Below are positions 56,411 to 64,000 of a stretch of 64,000 nt of DNA, one piece after another. A model generated the notes under the pieces. That model saw nothing but the letters and a program-made list of their open reading frames with translations. It was not told the DNA's origin and made no database searches. The stretch comes from Phycicoccus sp. CSK15P-2 (GTDB taxonomy: Bacteria > Actinomycetota > Actinomycetes > Actinomycetales > Dermatophilaceae): positions 23,818 to 87,817 of the forward strand of contig NZ_JAFDVE010000029.1 of NCBI RefSeq assembly GCF_016888005.1. The letters run 5' to 3'. Position 1 is the first letter of the stretch, and the number at the start of each line of letters is the position of its first letter. The position numbers and the translations under genes were made by a program.

Positions 56411-56897
56411 GAGGGCAGATGTGGCCGGTGGGGTCGAGCGGCTGACCGCAGAAGGGGCATGACGGACGCCCCGCCGCGACGACCTTCCCGCAGCGACGGG
56501 CGAAGGCACGGGCCGCCTCGGGTGTGAGGACGACCCGGAGGGTCTGCAGCGCACCCTCCCCGACCTCCTCGGGGTCCTGGTCGTGGCACTCGATGACGAC
56601 GACGAGCCGCTCGGGGTCCCACGCCAGGCTCAGGGTGTCGACCCGGAAGTCGTCGTCGATGGGCGTGTCGAGCGGCTCGTTGTCACCCTCGCCGTAGGGC
56701 TCGGTGGCCGTTCCCTCGGCGTGGGTGTCGAGCATGTCGTCCACGCGCTCGGCGAGGACACTCACCTGCACCTTCTCGATGGAGACCGAGACGACGCGGC
56801 CCTCGCCGCGGGCCTGCAGGAAGAAGGTGCGCCCGCCCGGCGGGCCGACGGTGCCCGCGACGAAGCGCTCGGGCGGGTCGAAGACGGTGGACGGCAT
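56388..56897 (-). CDS. DUF3090 family protein
   Basis: This 169-residue protein begins MPSTVFDPPERFVAGTVGPP and ends with a CPFCGQPLDPTGHICPR four-Cys/His segment that looks like a zinc knuckle. DUF3090 proteins occur next to the SCO1664-like and histidine-phosphatase genes in actinobacteria; function is unknown. The ATG start at 56897 is clear. Confidence 0.87.
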   Translation of the reverse strand: MPSTVFDPPERFVAGTVGPPGGRTFFLQARGEGRVVSVSIEKVQVSVLAERVDDMLDTHAEGTATEPYGEGDNEPLDTPIDDDFRVDTLSLAWDPERLVVVIECHDQDPEEVGEGALQTLRVVLTPEAARAFARRCGKVVAAGRPSCPFCGQPLDPTGHICPRANGYRR

Positions 56898-56973
56898 GTC
56901 TCCACCCTAGATCGTGAACCCCAGGGTCAGCTCGAGGCGGTGTCGGCCACGAGGCCCTCGTCACGGGCCCGGC

Positions 56974-57666
56974 TCAGCCGGCGCCGCCCCCGACCGTGGA
57001 CTCCCCCGCGCCGTGCTCGCGCGGCACGGTGACCAGCGGGGCGAGTGCGCCTTCGACCGTGTTGCTCGCGAGCAGGACCATCCGGTGCGGGGAGACGTGA
57101 ACGGCGGTGACCGACCCGGGGTCGACCCGTACCCGCTGCAGCCCGGCGATCCCCGCGCCGACCGCCTCGGCGACCACGGCCTTGATCGGGTCGCCGTGGC
57201 TCACCGCGACCCAGACGGCCGTCGTCCCCTCCGCCGCCTCGACCTCGGCGTCCAGCGCCCGGACCCCGCCGACCACCCGGGCGGCCATCTCCGCGAGGGA
57301 CTCGGCCGCGAACTCCTCCGAGGGTGGGAAGGTCGCGGACGCGGGGTCGTCCTGGATGACACGCCACAGCGGGTCCTTCGCGGCCTCGCCCAGGGTGCGC
57401 CCGGTCCAGGCGCCGTAGTGGCACTCGCCGAGCCGCTCGTCGGTGGTCACCTCGTGCTCCGGCAGCGCCAGTGCGACGGTCTCGCGACACCGCTGGAGGG
57501 GACTGGAGACGGTCCGGGCGACCTCGACCCCCGTCAGCCGCGCCCGTACCACCTCGGCCTGCGCACGCCCGCGGTCGGTGAGCCCGACGCCCTCCGACCA
57601 GCCGGCGAGGACCCCTGCGGCGTTGCCGGTGGAGTGCCCGTGTCGCAGGAGCAGGACGATGGCCAC
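56974..57666 (-). CDS. Histidine phosphatase (MSMEG_4193-like)
   Basis: This 230-residue phosphoglycerate-mutase-fold phosphatase carries the catalytic RHG motif LLLRHGHSTGNAAGVLAGWS, the SSPLQRCRETV region, ERLGECHYGAWTGRTL and the second His in VAVSHGDPIKAVVAEAVG. Length and neighbourhood (DUF3090, SCO1664-like, mshC) match the actinobacterial MSMEG_4193 group. The substrate is unknown. GTG 57666 is 51 bp from the divergent corA start. Confidence 0.87.
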   Translation of the reverse strand: MAIVLLLRHGHSTGNAAGVLAGWSEGVGLTDRGRAQAEVVRARLTGVEVARTVSSPLQRCRETVALALPEHEVTTDERLGECHYGAWTGRTLGEAAKDPLWRVIQDDPASATFPPSEEFAAESLAEMAARVVGGVRALDAEVEAAEGTTAVWVAVSHGDPIKAVVAEAVGAGIAGLQRVRVDPGSVTAVHVSPHRMVLLASNTVEGALAPLVTVPREHGAGESTVGGGAG

Positions 57667-57717
57667 GACAGGACACTGTAGGCCGCCTCCCCCGCCGCAC
57701 CGCCCGTGTCCCCCAGA

Positions 57718-58719
57718 ATGGCGGTCGTGATCGTCGACCGGGCCATCTACGAGGGCGGACGGCGCCGCGAGGCCGGTGACCTCTCCGACGAGCTCGCCCG
57801 TCTGCGCGCGGACCCGGCCGACCCTGCCGGCTTCCTGTGGATCGGCCTCAAGGACCCCACGCAGGAGGAGTTCGACTCGGTCGACACCGAGCTCGGGCTG
57901 CACCCGCTCGCCGTCGAGGACGCGGTCGGGGGCGGCGGCGAGGGCCGGCAGCGGGCCAAGGTCGAGCTCTACGACGGGACCGTCTTCGTCGTCCTCAAGC
58001 CGTTGCGGTACATCGACCGCACGTCGGACATCGAGACCGGGGAGGTGATGATCTTCGTCGGGGACCATTTCGTCGTCACCGTCCGCCGCGGCGAGCTCGC
58101 GCCGCTCTCCGGCATCCGGTCCGAGATCGAGGCCGACCCCGAGCGCCTCGCCCTCGGCCCGTTCGGGGTGCTGCACGCGGTCCTGGACCGCGTCGTCGAC
58201 GCCTACCTCGACATCGACTCCGAGGTCGAGGAGGACCTCGAGGAGATGGAGAGCGCGGTCTTCTCCAGCGCCCGCACCGACACCGCCGCGATCTACCGGC
58301 TGAAGCGGGAGGTCCTCGAGTTCCGTCGGGCCGTCGTGCCCCTGGCGGAACCGCTCAAGCTGCTGCACGCCTCACCCCGCAGCCCGGTGCCCGAGGGCGA
58401 GATCCGGCTGCAGCTGCGCGACGTCTCGGACCACCTGCACAGCGTCATCGACCACGTCGAGAGCTACGACGACCTCCTGTCCGGCATCCTCGACGCGCAC
58501 CTGGCCCAGGTCTCGGTGCAGCAGAACGACGACATGCGCAAGATCTCGGCGTGGGTCGCGATGGCCGCCGTCCCCACGATGATCGCCGGCGTGTACGGGA
58601 TGAACTTCACCCACATGCCCGAGCTGGAGTGGCGCTTCGGCTACGGCTACGCCCTGCTCCTCATGGCCGTGTCGTGCGGGGTCCTCTACCGCCTCTTCAA
58701 GCGTTCCGGCTGGCTCTGA
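57718..58719 (+). CDS. corA: CorA-type magnesium/cobalt transporter
   Basis: This 333-residue pentameric channel has a long soluble N-terminal domain, a stalk helix, and two C-terminal transmembrane helices. The signature YGMNFTHMPELEW closes the first helix (VAMAAVPTMIAGVYGMNF), followed by YALLLMAVSCGVLYRLFKRS. It moves Mg2+ (and Co2+) across the membrane. ATG 57718 is chosen over an in-frame codon at 57706. It is convergent with uppP. Confidence 0.92.
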   Translation: MAVVIVDRAIYEGGRRREAGDLSDELARLRADPADPAGFLWIGLKDPTQEEFDSVDTELGLHPLAVEDAVGGGGEGRQRAKVELYDGTVFVVLKPLRYIDRTSDIETGEVMIFVGDHFVVTVRRGELAPLSGIRSEIEADPERLALGPFGVLHAVLDRVVDAYLDIDSEVEEDLEEMESAVFSSARTDTAAIYRLKREVLEFRRAVVPLAEPLKLLHASPRSPVPEGEIRLQLRDVSDHLHSVIDHVESYDDLLSGILDAHLAQVSVQQNDDMRKISAWVAMAAVPTMIAGVYGMNFTHMPELEWRFGYGYALLLMAVSCGVLYRLFKRSGWL

Positions 58720-58737
58720 TCTCGCGCCCGTGGGAGG

Positions 58738-59601
58738 TCAGGTGGCGGACATCCATCCGGCCGCGAGCGCGACGACGAGAGCCGCGCCGAGGGCCACCCG
58801 GTAGCCGACGAAGGAACGCAGCGAGTTCGTGGCGACGAAGCGCAGCAGCCAGGCGATCGACGCGTAGGCGGTGACGAACGCGACGACGATCCCGACGAGC
58901 ATCTGCGGGGCCCCGAGTGACTGCAGGTGGTCCCACTCGTTGGCGAGCTCGAACACCCCGGCCGCGGTGAGCGCCGGGATCGCCATGAAGAACGACAGCT
59001 CGGTGGCGGCCACCCGGTTGATGCCGAGGGCCAGGCCGGCCGAGATCGTCGCGCCGGAGCGGGAGACCCCCGGGACGAGGCTGAAGCACTGCACGAGCCC
59101 GATGACGATGCCGTCCCGCAGCGTCACGCCGTTCTCGCCGCGTTGCTCCCCCGCGGCCTCGAGCGTGTCGTGTCGACCCTCCGCCCACCAGATGACGGCG
59201 CTCCACAGGACGAGCGCACCAGCCACGACCCAGAGACTGCGCAGCGGGCCGGAGATGACGTCCTTGAGTGCGAACCCGACGAGCCCGACCGGGATCGACC
59301 CGACGACGACGGCCCAGGCGAGGGCGTAGTCGCGGTGCTCGCGGGCCTCGGCCGAGCCCAGGCCCCGGGCCCATGCCATGAAGAGACGCCCGATCTTCCG
59401 CGCGAAGTAGATGAACGTCGCGACGATGGCCCCGATCTGGATGATCGCGGTGTAGGCGGTCACGGCGGGCGCGTCGACGGGCAGCCCGAGCAGCTGCTCG
59501 GTGATGGTCAGGTGTCCGGTGGACGAGATCGGGAGGAACTCGGTGAGGCCCTCGACGATCCCGAGGACGACGGCCTGGAAGTAGGTCAGCTCGACGGGCA
59601 C
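58738..59601 (-). CDS. uppP: Undecaprenyl-diphosphatase UppP
   Basis: This 287-residue membrane enzyme dephosphorylates undecaprenyl diphosphate, recycling the carrier for peptidoglycan. The BacA/UppP motifs are present: VEGLTEFLPISSTGHLTITE (N-terminal) and SLVPGVSRSGATISAGLALG (catalytic Ser/Arg). About eight helices are predicted by eye. GTG 59601 is the first start and lies 9 bp from the LLM oxidoreductase stop on the same strand, so they may be co-transcribed. Confidence 0.94.
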   Translation of the reverse strand: MPVELTYFQAVVLGIVEGLTEFLPISSTGHLTITEQLLGLPVDAPAVTAYTAIIQIGAIVATFIYFARKIGRLFMAWARGLGSAEAREHRDYALAWAVVVGSIPVGLVGFALKDVISGPLRSLWVVAGALVLWSAVIWWAEGRHDTLEAAGEQRGENGVTLRDGIVIGLVQCFSLVPGVSRSGATISAGLALGINRVAATELSFFMAIPALTAAGVFELANEWDHLQSLGAPQMLVGIVVAFVTAYASIAWLLRFVATNSLRSFVGYRVALGAALVVALAAGWMSAT

Positions 59602-59610
59602 GCGGGAAGC

Positions 59611-60657
59611 CTATGCGCCGACCGCGTCGGCCATGAGACGCAGGGTGGCGACGCGGTGCTCCGTCGTACGGCCGGACGGGGCGACGGACAGCGTCGTGAC
59701 CCCCGCGTCCGCGTAGCGGCCGACCCGCTCGGCGATGCGCCCCGGTGGGCCGATGAGGGCCGTGGCGTCGACGAGCTCGAGGGGGACGGCGGCCGCCGCG
59801 TCGCGCGGACGACCCTCGAGGTACAGGTCCTGGATCGTGTCCGCGGCCTCGTCGAACCCCATGGTGCGGGCGAGCCGGTTGTAGAAGTTCTGCTCCCTGC
59901 TGCCCATTCCGCCGATGTAGAGCGCGGTGTACGGCGCGAGCGCTGCGCGAGCCGCCTCGAGGTCGTCGGAGACCACGACGGGGACCGTGGCGACGACGTC
60001 GAAGCCGTCCATGGCCGCGCCGGGCGCACGTCCACCCATGGCCCGGCCCTCGCGGACGTGCGCGAGGTGGCTCTCGGCGTGCTCGGGCGAGAGGAAGACG
60101 GCCAGCCATCCGTCGGCGACCTCGCCGGCCAGGCGGAGGTTCCGTGGGCCGACCGCCGCCAGGTACACGGGCAGGTCCGGGCGTGGTGGGTGGAGGGTCA
60201 GCTTGAGCGCCTTCCCGGGACCGTCCGGCAGCGGCAGGGTGAAGTGGTCGCCGTCGTAGCGGACGGTCTCTCGGCGCAGGGCCGCACGGACGATGTCCAC
60301 GTACTCGCGCGTCCGGGCGAGCGGTGCGGAGAAGCGCACGCCGTGCCAGCCCTCGCTCACCTGCGGTCCGGAGACGCCCAGCCCGAGCAGGAACCTCCCG
60401 CCCGAGAGCGTGTCGAGCGTCGCGGCGGTCATGGCCGTCATCGCCGGCGTGCGGGCGGGGATCTGCATGACGCCGGAGCCCAGGCCGATCCGCTCGGTCT
60501 GGGCGGCGAGCCAGGCGAGCACGGTGACCGCGTCCGAGCCGTACGCCTCGGCGACCCAGGCCGACGCGTACCCGAGACGGTCGGCCTCCTGGACGAGGTC
60601 GAGCAGGTCGGGTGGCATGCCGGCGCCTGCGTAGCCACCGCTCAGTCCGAGTCGCAT
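59611..60657 (-). CDS. LLM-class F420-dependent oxidoreductase
   Basis: This 348-residue luciferase-like monooxygenase-fold protein has MRLGLSGGYAGAGMPPDLLD at the N-terminus, AWVAEAYGSDAVTVLAWLAA and ERIGLGSGVMQIPARTPAMT, the typical F420-binding barrel of this family. The substrate is unknown. F420-dependent members are common in actinobacteria. The start ATG 60657 is 74 bp from the divergent aldo/keto reductase. Confidence 0.85.
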   Translation of the reverse strand: MRLGLSGGYAGAGMPPDLLDLVQEADRLGYASAWVAEAYGSDAVTVLAWLAAQTERIGLGSGVMQIPARTPAMTAMTAATLDTLSGGRFLLGLGVSGPQVSEGWHGVRFSAPLARTREYVDIVRAALRRETVRYDGDHFTLPLPDGPGKALKLTLHPPRPDLPVYLAAVGPRNLRLAGEVADGWLAVFLSPEHAESHLAHVREGRAMGGRAPGAAMDGFDVVATVPVVVSDDLEAARAALAPYTALYIGGMGSREQNFYNRLARTMGFDEAADTIQDLYLEGRPRDAAAAVPLELVDATALIGPPGRIAERVGRYADAGVTTLSVAPSGRTTEHRVATLRLMADAVGA

Positions 60658-60731
60658 CAGGTCAGGCTAGTGCCCCGCCCGTGCGGCGAGGCAGCACGAG
60701 GGCCCGCCGCACCGCAGGTAGATTCGCGGCC

Positions 60732-61673
60732 ATGCAGACCCGCCGCCTGGGAGCCACCGGGCTCACCGTCTCGAGCCTCGGGCTGGGGACGATCGCGTGG
60801 GGCACCCGGACCGCGCCGGAGGACGCCAAGGACATCCTCGCCGCGTTCCGCAGCGCCGGCGGGACGCTGGTGGACACCGCCCACGGCTACGCCGGCGGCA
60901 CGGCCGAGGAGATCCTCGGTGACCTCCTCGACGGCGACCGCGACGAGGTCGTCCTCCTGACGAAGTCGGGCATCAGCCGGGCCTCCGGCGAGCGGGTCGT
61001 CGACTGCTCCCGCCGCGCGATGCTCAACCAGCTCGACGTCTCGCTGCGGCGGCTGCGCACCGACCACGTCGACATCTGGCTGGCCCACACCTGGGACGAC
61101 GCCACACCGCTGGAGGAGACGGTGAGCGCGCTCGTGCATGCGTGGCGCACGGGACGTGCCCGCTACGTCGGCGTCTCGAACCACGTCGGATGGCAGGCCG
61201 CACGGACGATGTCCCTTCTGGCCACCGAGGGCGTCCCCCTCGCCGCCGACTCGGTCGAGTACAGCCTCGTCGAGCGACGTCCCGAACGCGAGATCGTGGA
61301 CGCCGCGGAGGCGCTCGGGTTCGGCCTCCTGCCGTGGTCGCCCCTCGGCCGCGGGGTGCTTCCGGGTCGCTACCGTACGGGCGTTCCGGCCGACTCGCGG
61401 ATGGCGTCCGACGACTTCGCCCGGTTCACCGGACGGCACGCGGGCGACCACACCCGCGGGGTCATGGAGGCCGTCCGCACGGCCGCGGACGGGCTCGGGG
61501 TCGCGCCCGCCGTCGTGGCCCTCGCCTGGGTCCGCGACCGGCCGGGCGTCACGGCGCCGGTCGTGGGACCGCGGACCGCGCAACAGCTGACCCAGCTTCT
61601 CGCGGTCGAGGACGTCCGGCTGCCCTCCCAGATCGTCGAGGCCCTCGACGAGGTCTCGGCCGAGCACGGCTGA
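60732..61673 (+). CDS. Aldo/keto reductase
   Basis: This 313-residue NADPH-dependent reductase contains LGATGLTVSSLGLGTIAWGT, LVDTAHGYAGGTAEEILGDL (catalytic Tyr region), VVLLTKSG (catalytic Lys) and IWLAHTWD (His), completing the AKR tetrad. A yhdN-like subfamily is likely. Conserved LLPWSPLGRGVLPGRYRTG and a C-terminal APVVGPRTAQQLTQLL follow. ATG 60732 is chosen; an earlier in-frame codon at 60612 overlaps the divergent gene. Confidence 0.88.
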   Translation: MQTRRLGATGLTVSSLGLGTIAWGTRTAPEDAKDILAAFRSAGGTLVDTAHGYAGGTAEEILGDLLDGDRDEVVLLTKSGISRASGERVVDCSRRAMLNQLDVSLRRLRTDHVDIWLAHTWDDATPLEETVSALVHAWRTGRARYVGVSNHVGWQAARTMSLLATEGVPLAADSVEYSLVERRPEREIVDAAEALGFGLLPWSPLGRGVLPGRYRTGVPADSRMASDDFARFTGRHAGDHTRGVMEAVRTAADGLGVAPAVVALAWVRDRPGVTAPVVGPRTAQQLTQLLAVEDVRLPSQIVEALDEVSAEHG

Positions 61674-61681
61674 GCCACGGC

Positions 61682-62002
61682 TCAGCTGCGGGCGCGCTCC
61701 GGGTCGTCGTCGGGGTCGTCGTACTCGATGTCGTCGGAGAGCCCGGCGTACAGGCGGTCCCCGTCACCGTCCTCGTCGTCGTGGTCGTCGAGCTCGTCGT
61801 CGGTGCCGTAGATGTCCAGCGGGGTCATCTCACCGTAGGCGTCGTACAGCGCGGCGTCGTACTCCTCGAACGCGTCGGCGAGATCCTCGTACGCGGCGAC
61901 GACCGCCGGGTCGTCCTCACCTCGGCGGGTGCTGCTGACTTCGAGGTGCCGCTCGAACGCCGTGACGAGAACGGCCAGTGCGGCACGCGGATCGGCGCTC
62001 AT
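61682..62002 (-). CDS. Acidic hypothetical protein
   Basis: This 106-residue protein has an N-terminal helical part (AALAVLVTAFERHLEVSS; DPAVVAAYEDLADAFEEYDA) and a strongly acidic, repetitive C-terminus (DDELDDHDDEDGDGDRL). I recognise no family, although many actinobacteria have such a gene next to DUF5703. It is convergent with the aldo/keto reductase gene (9-bp gap). Confidence 0.65.
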   Translation of the reverse strand: MSADPRAALAVLVTAFERHLEVSSTRRGEDDPAVVAAYEDLADAFEEYDAALYDAYGEMTPLDIYGTDDELDDHDDEDGDGDRLYAGLSDDIEYDDPDDDPERARS

Positions 62003-62039
62003 GCATCGAACGGTACCGGTCCTGACGCAGAATGTGGCG

Positions 62040-62237
62040 GTGGCCGACTACGAGTACCTCGTCCTCAGCTTCGGACGGCAGACGAACCGCTCGGACATCC
62101 GGCGTGCCCTGACCGAGCACGCCGAGTACGGTCGCTGGGAGCTGGCCCGGACCCGCACGTACATGGGCGGCCTCACGAAGACCTGGCTGCGCCGCAAGAT
62201 CATCCGCGCCCGGCGCGTCCCCGTCCCGCTCGGCTGA
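62040..62237 (+). CDS. DUF5703 family small protein
   Basis: This 65-residue basic protein reads ADYEYLVLSFGRQTNRSDIR, HAEYGRWELARTRTYMGG and a C-terminal TKTWLRRKIIRARRVP, which matches DUF5703, a short conserved actinobacterial family of unknown function. The GTG at 62040 is used; another GTG two codons upstream (62034) is possible. It lies in the divergent gap from the acidic protein and is convergent with the M20 peptidase. Confidence 0.8.
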   Translation: MADYEYLVLSFGRQTNRSDIRRALTEHAEYGRWELARTRTYMGGLTKTWLRRKIIRARRVPVPLG

Positions 62238-62243
62238 CGGCCC

Positions 62244-63566
62244 TCAGCACGTCTCGAGCAGCCGCGCGAGTACCCGTGCGCCGAAGCGCAGCGACTCGGT
62301 GGGCACCCGCTCGTCGATCCCGTGGAACATCGGCGCGAAGTCGAGGTCCGCGGGCAGCCGCAGGGGTGCGAAGCCGTAGCCGGTGATGCCGAGCAGGGAC
62401 AGCGCCTTGTTGTCCGTCCCGCCCGAGAGGCAGTACGGCAGGACCTCTGCCTCCGGGTCCTCGGAGCGCAGCGCCTCGACCATGCGCTCCACGAGCTCGC
62501 CCTCGAACGGCGCGTCGAGGGCGATGTCGCGGTGCAGCACCTCGACCTGCACGTGCTCGCCCGCGAGCTCGCGCACGGTCGCGAGGAGGTCGTCCTCGTG
62601 GCCGGGGAGGAAACGGCAGTCGACGTTGGCGGAGGCCTGCTGCGGGATGACGTTGTGCTTGTAGCCGGCGTCGAGCATCGTGACGTTGCTCGTGTCCTGG
62701 AGGGTGCCCTCGACGAACCCCTTGGCTCCGCCGAGGTGCGTCAGGAGCTCGTCGAGGTCCTCGTCGGACCAGCCCGTCCCAGTCAGCTCGGAAAGGCCGT
62801 CGAGCAGGGTGCGGACCGACGGGATGTACTCGCGGGGCCACTTGTGCTCGGCGATCCGGGCGATGGCCTGGGCGAGGCGCACGATGGCGTTCTCGTCGTT
62901 GGGCACCGAGCCGTGCCCGGCCCGCCCGTCGGCCGTGAGCCGCAGCCAGGCGATGCCCTTCTCGGCCGTCTGCAGGAGGTAGGTGCGCCGCTCGGCGCCG
63001 TCGCGGTCGGTCACGGTGACGCTGTACCCGCCGACCTCGCTGATGGCCTCGGTCACGCCCTCGAAGACGTCGGCGTGGTGCTCGACGACGAAGTGCGAGC
63101 CCTTGACGCCACCCGCCTCCTCGTCGGCGAAGAAGACGACGACGAGGTCGCGGGGAGGCACGACCTCGCGGCGGGCGATGTCCCGCACGCAGGCGAGGAT
63201 CATCGCGTCCATGTCCTTCATGTCGACCGCGCCGCGCCCCCAGACGCAGCCGTCGTGCTCCTCCCCCGAGAACGGGTCGACCTGCCAGTCGGCGGCGTTG
63301 GCCGGGACGACGTCGAGGTGGCCGTGGACGCACAGTGCCCCGCGGTCGCGGTCGGCGCCCGGGATGCGCACGGCCACGCTGACCCGGCCGGGGTCGGACT
63401 CGAACGTCCGCGGCTCGAGCCCGACCTCGCGCAGCTGGTCGACGACGTACGCCGCCGCCTCGGCCTCCCCCGGTCCACTGCCGTCGCCGTAGTTCGTGGT
63501 GTCGATCCGGATCAGCTCCTGGCAGATCCGGACGACCTCGTCCTCGGGGCGCAGCGTGTCCATCAT
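62244..63566 (-). CDS. M20-family metallopeptidase
   Basis: This 440-residue zinc peptidase, in the dipeptidase/succinyl-diaminopimelate-desuccinylase-like group, shows the metal-ligand motif LCVHGHLDVVPANAADWQVD, GRGAVDMKDMDAMILAC, the catalytic Glu pair FFADEEAGG, and a dimerisation/lid domain with DGRAGHGSVPNDENAIVRLA. It would cleave a peptide or N-acyl amino acid. The exact substrate is unknown. The paired ATGs at 63566 and 63563 are both possible. tRNA-Leu lies 113 bp upstream on the other strand. Confidence 0.88.
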   Translation of the reverse strand: MMDTLRPEDEVVRICQELIRIDTTNYGDGSGPGEAEAAAYVVDQLREVGLEPRTFESDPGRVSVAVRIPGADRDRGALCVHGHLDVVPANAADWQVDPFSGEEHDGCVWGRGAVDMKDMDAMILACVRDIARREVVPPRDLVVVFFADEEAGGVKGSHFVVEHHADVFEGVTEAISEVGGYSVTVTDRDGAERRTYLLQTAEKGIAWLRLTADGRAGHGSVPNDENAIVRLAQAIARIAEHKWPREYIPSVRTLLDGLSELTGTGWSDEDLDELLTHLGGAKGFVEGTLQDTSNVTMLDAGYKHNVIPQQASANVDCRFLPGHEDDLLATVRELAGEHVQVEVLHRDIALDAPFEGELVERMVEALRSEDPEAEVLPYCLSGGTDNKALSLLGITGYGFAPLRLPADLDFAPMFHGIDERVPTESLRFGARVLARLLETC

Positions 63567-63678
63567 GGCGTCCACCCTAGGAGCCGTGGGCACCCCGGGG
63601 CGATTTCGGTCCGGGCCGGTGGAGCGTGTATCGTTCACGGTCGCAGGACGGCCTCCCCGGGCCGCTCCCGCACCACTC

Positions 63679-63763
63679 GTCCGGGTGGCGGAATTGGCAG
63701 ACGCGCTAGCTTGAGGTGCTAGTGCCCGTATAGGGCATGGGGGTTCAAGTCCCCCCTCGGACA
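63679..63763 (+). tRNA. tRNA-Leu (anticodon GAG)
   Basis: An 85-base cloverleaf. The acceptor stem GTCCGGG pairs with CTCGGAC with one G-U pair; the anticodon stem CTAGC/GCTAG encloses TTGAGGT, giving anticodon GAG (Leu, CTC/CTT). A long variable arm (TGCCCGTATAGGGCA) is typical of a class II tRNA, and the T arm is GGGGG-TTCAAGT-CCCCC. The discriminator is A; a full CCA is not encoded (CCG follows). Confidence 0.93.
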
Positions 63764-63770
63764 CCGGTCA

Positions 63771-63806
63771 CGAAGGCCCCGATCCCATCGCGGTTCGGGG
63801 CCTTCG
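63771..63806 (+). terminator. Terminator hairpin after tRNA-Leu
   Basis: CGAAGGCCCC and GGGGCCTTCG form a perfect 10-bp stem with a 16-base loop, starting 8 bases after the tRNA. No long U-tract follows. It would end the tRNA transcript. Confidence 0.7.
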
Positions 63807-63836
63807 GCATTCTCCGGACACGGCCCGTTGCGCCGC

Positions 63837-64000
63837 CTACTGGTTCGTGTTTGAAGTTTTCTGACGGTTGGCATTCTTGAGGATGTCGTCGGCGGTCTTG
63901 GTCCACACGAAGGGGTGGGAGCGGTCGTTCCAGCCGTTGATGAAGACGCGGATCTTGGCGTTGAGCTCGCGCACGGATCGGAACGTGCCGCGGCGGATGG
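63837..64000 (-). mobile_element. IS630-family transposase, C-terminal part (cut by window edge)
   Basis: On the minus strand the frame reads GTFRSVRELNAKIRVFING, WNDRSHPFVWTKTADDILKN and ANRQKTSNTNQ before a stop at 63837. This is the characteristic C-terminus of IS630-type DDE transposases. The catalytic core and the other end lie beyond the window. The inverted repeat of the element should lie between the tRNA terminator and this stop (63807-63836), but I cannot identify it. It marks an insertion next to tRNA-Leu. Confidence 0.85.

Overview
The window is high-GC DNA with dense coding, frequent GTG starts and many ATGA/GTGA stop-start overlaps. It carries a complete Pup-proteasome locus (mpa, dop, pup, prcB, prcA, pafA, pafB, pafC), mycothiol ligase mshC, RNA polymerase-binding protein rbpA and an F420-type luciferase-like oxidoreductase. 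This combination marks an actinobacterium. The lineage looks like Micrococcales (Intrasporangiaceae/Dermatophilaceae-like), but that placement is inferred from gene content only.

Layout. 1-4.6 kb is an accessory-looking edge: a MerR-type dyad, a HAD protein, an AraC-regulator remnant, and a flavin monooxygenase/MarR pair divergent from an esterase around a perfect 19-bp palindrome. 4.6-8.1 kb holds a coiled-coil M15 peptidase, an MFS transporter and rbpA; the transporter-rbpA gap contains a consensus CRP-type site and a sigma-R-type promoter. 8.1-20.9 kb is a lysine-catabolic region. kamD-kamE-kal run straight into lnt-ppm-fxsA through overlapping codons, and kdd/kamA are divergent a few kb away, followed by a YbaK-like deacylase and an XRE-cupin regulator. 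Together they encode the anaerobic-type route L-lysine > beta-lysine > 3,5-diaminohexanoate > 5-amino-3-oxohexanoate, plus the last step 3-aminobutyryl-CoA > crotonyl-CoA. The cleavage enzyme Kce, the CoA-transferase and the mutase reactivase are not in the window.

20.9-25.5 kb is mixed housekeeping (flavin oxidoreductase, DinB-like protein, Lrp regulator, methyltransferase, 5'-3' exonuclease, lipoprotein). 25.5-46.6 kb is the conserved actinobacterial block: helY, diacylglycerol-kinase-like gene, tatC, tatA, pafC, pafB, two FKBPs, pafA, prcA, prcB, pup, dop and mpa. A four-gene rightward insert (esterase, divergent PRPP synthetase, DUF3054, Tat-exported M15 peptidase) separates dop from mpa. 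Pup is ligated to targets by PafA and removed by Dop; Mpa feeds pupylated proteins to PrcAB; PafBC is the associated WYL transcription activator.

46.6-63.6 kb continues with trmI, an S2P-like protease, metH, a RecB-type nuclease, and the conserved PAC2/mshC/SCO1664/DUF3090/phosphatase group, then corA, uppP, an LLM oxidoreductase, an aldo/keto reductase, DUF5703 and an M20 peptidase. The window ends with tRNA-Leu(GAG), a strong hairpin and the 3' end of an IS630-family transposase cut by the right edge. No CRISPR array, rRNA, prophage or replication origin was seen. Functions are assigned by motif recognition from the translated sequence; no database search was run.
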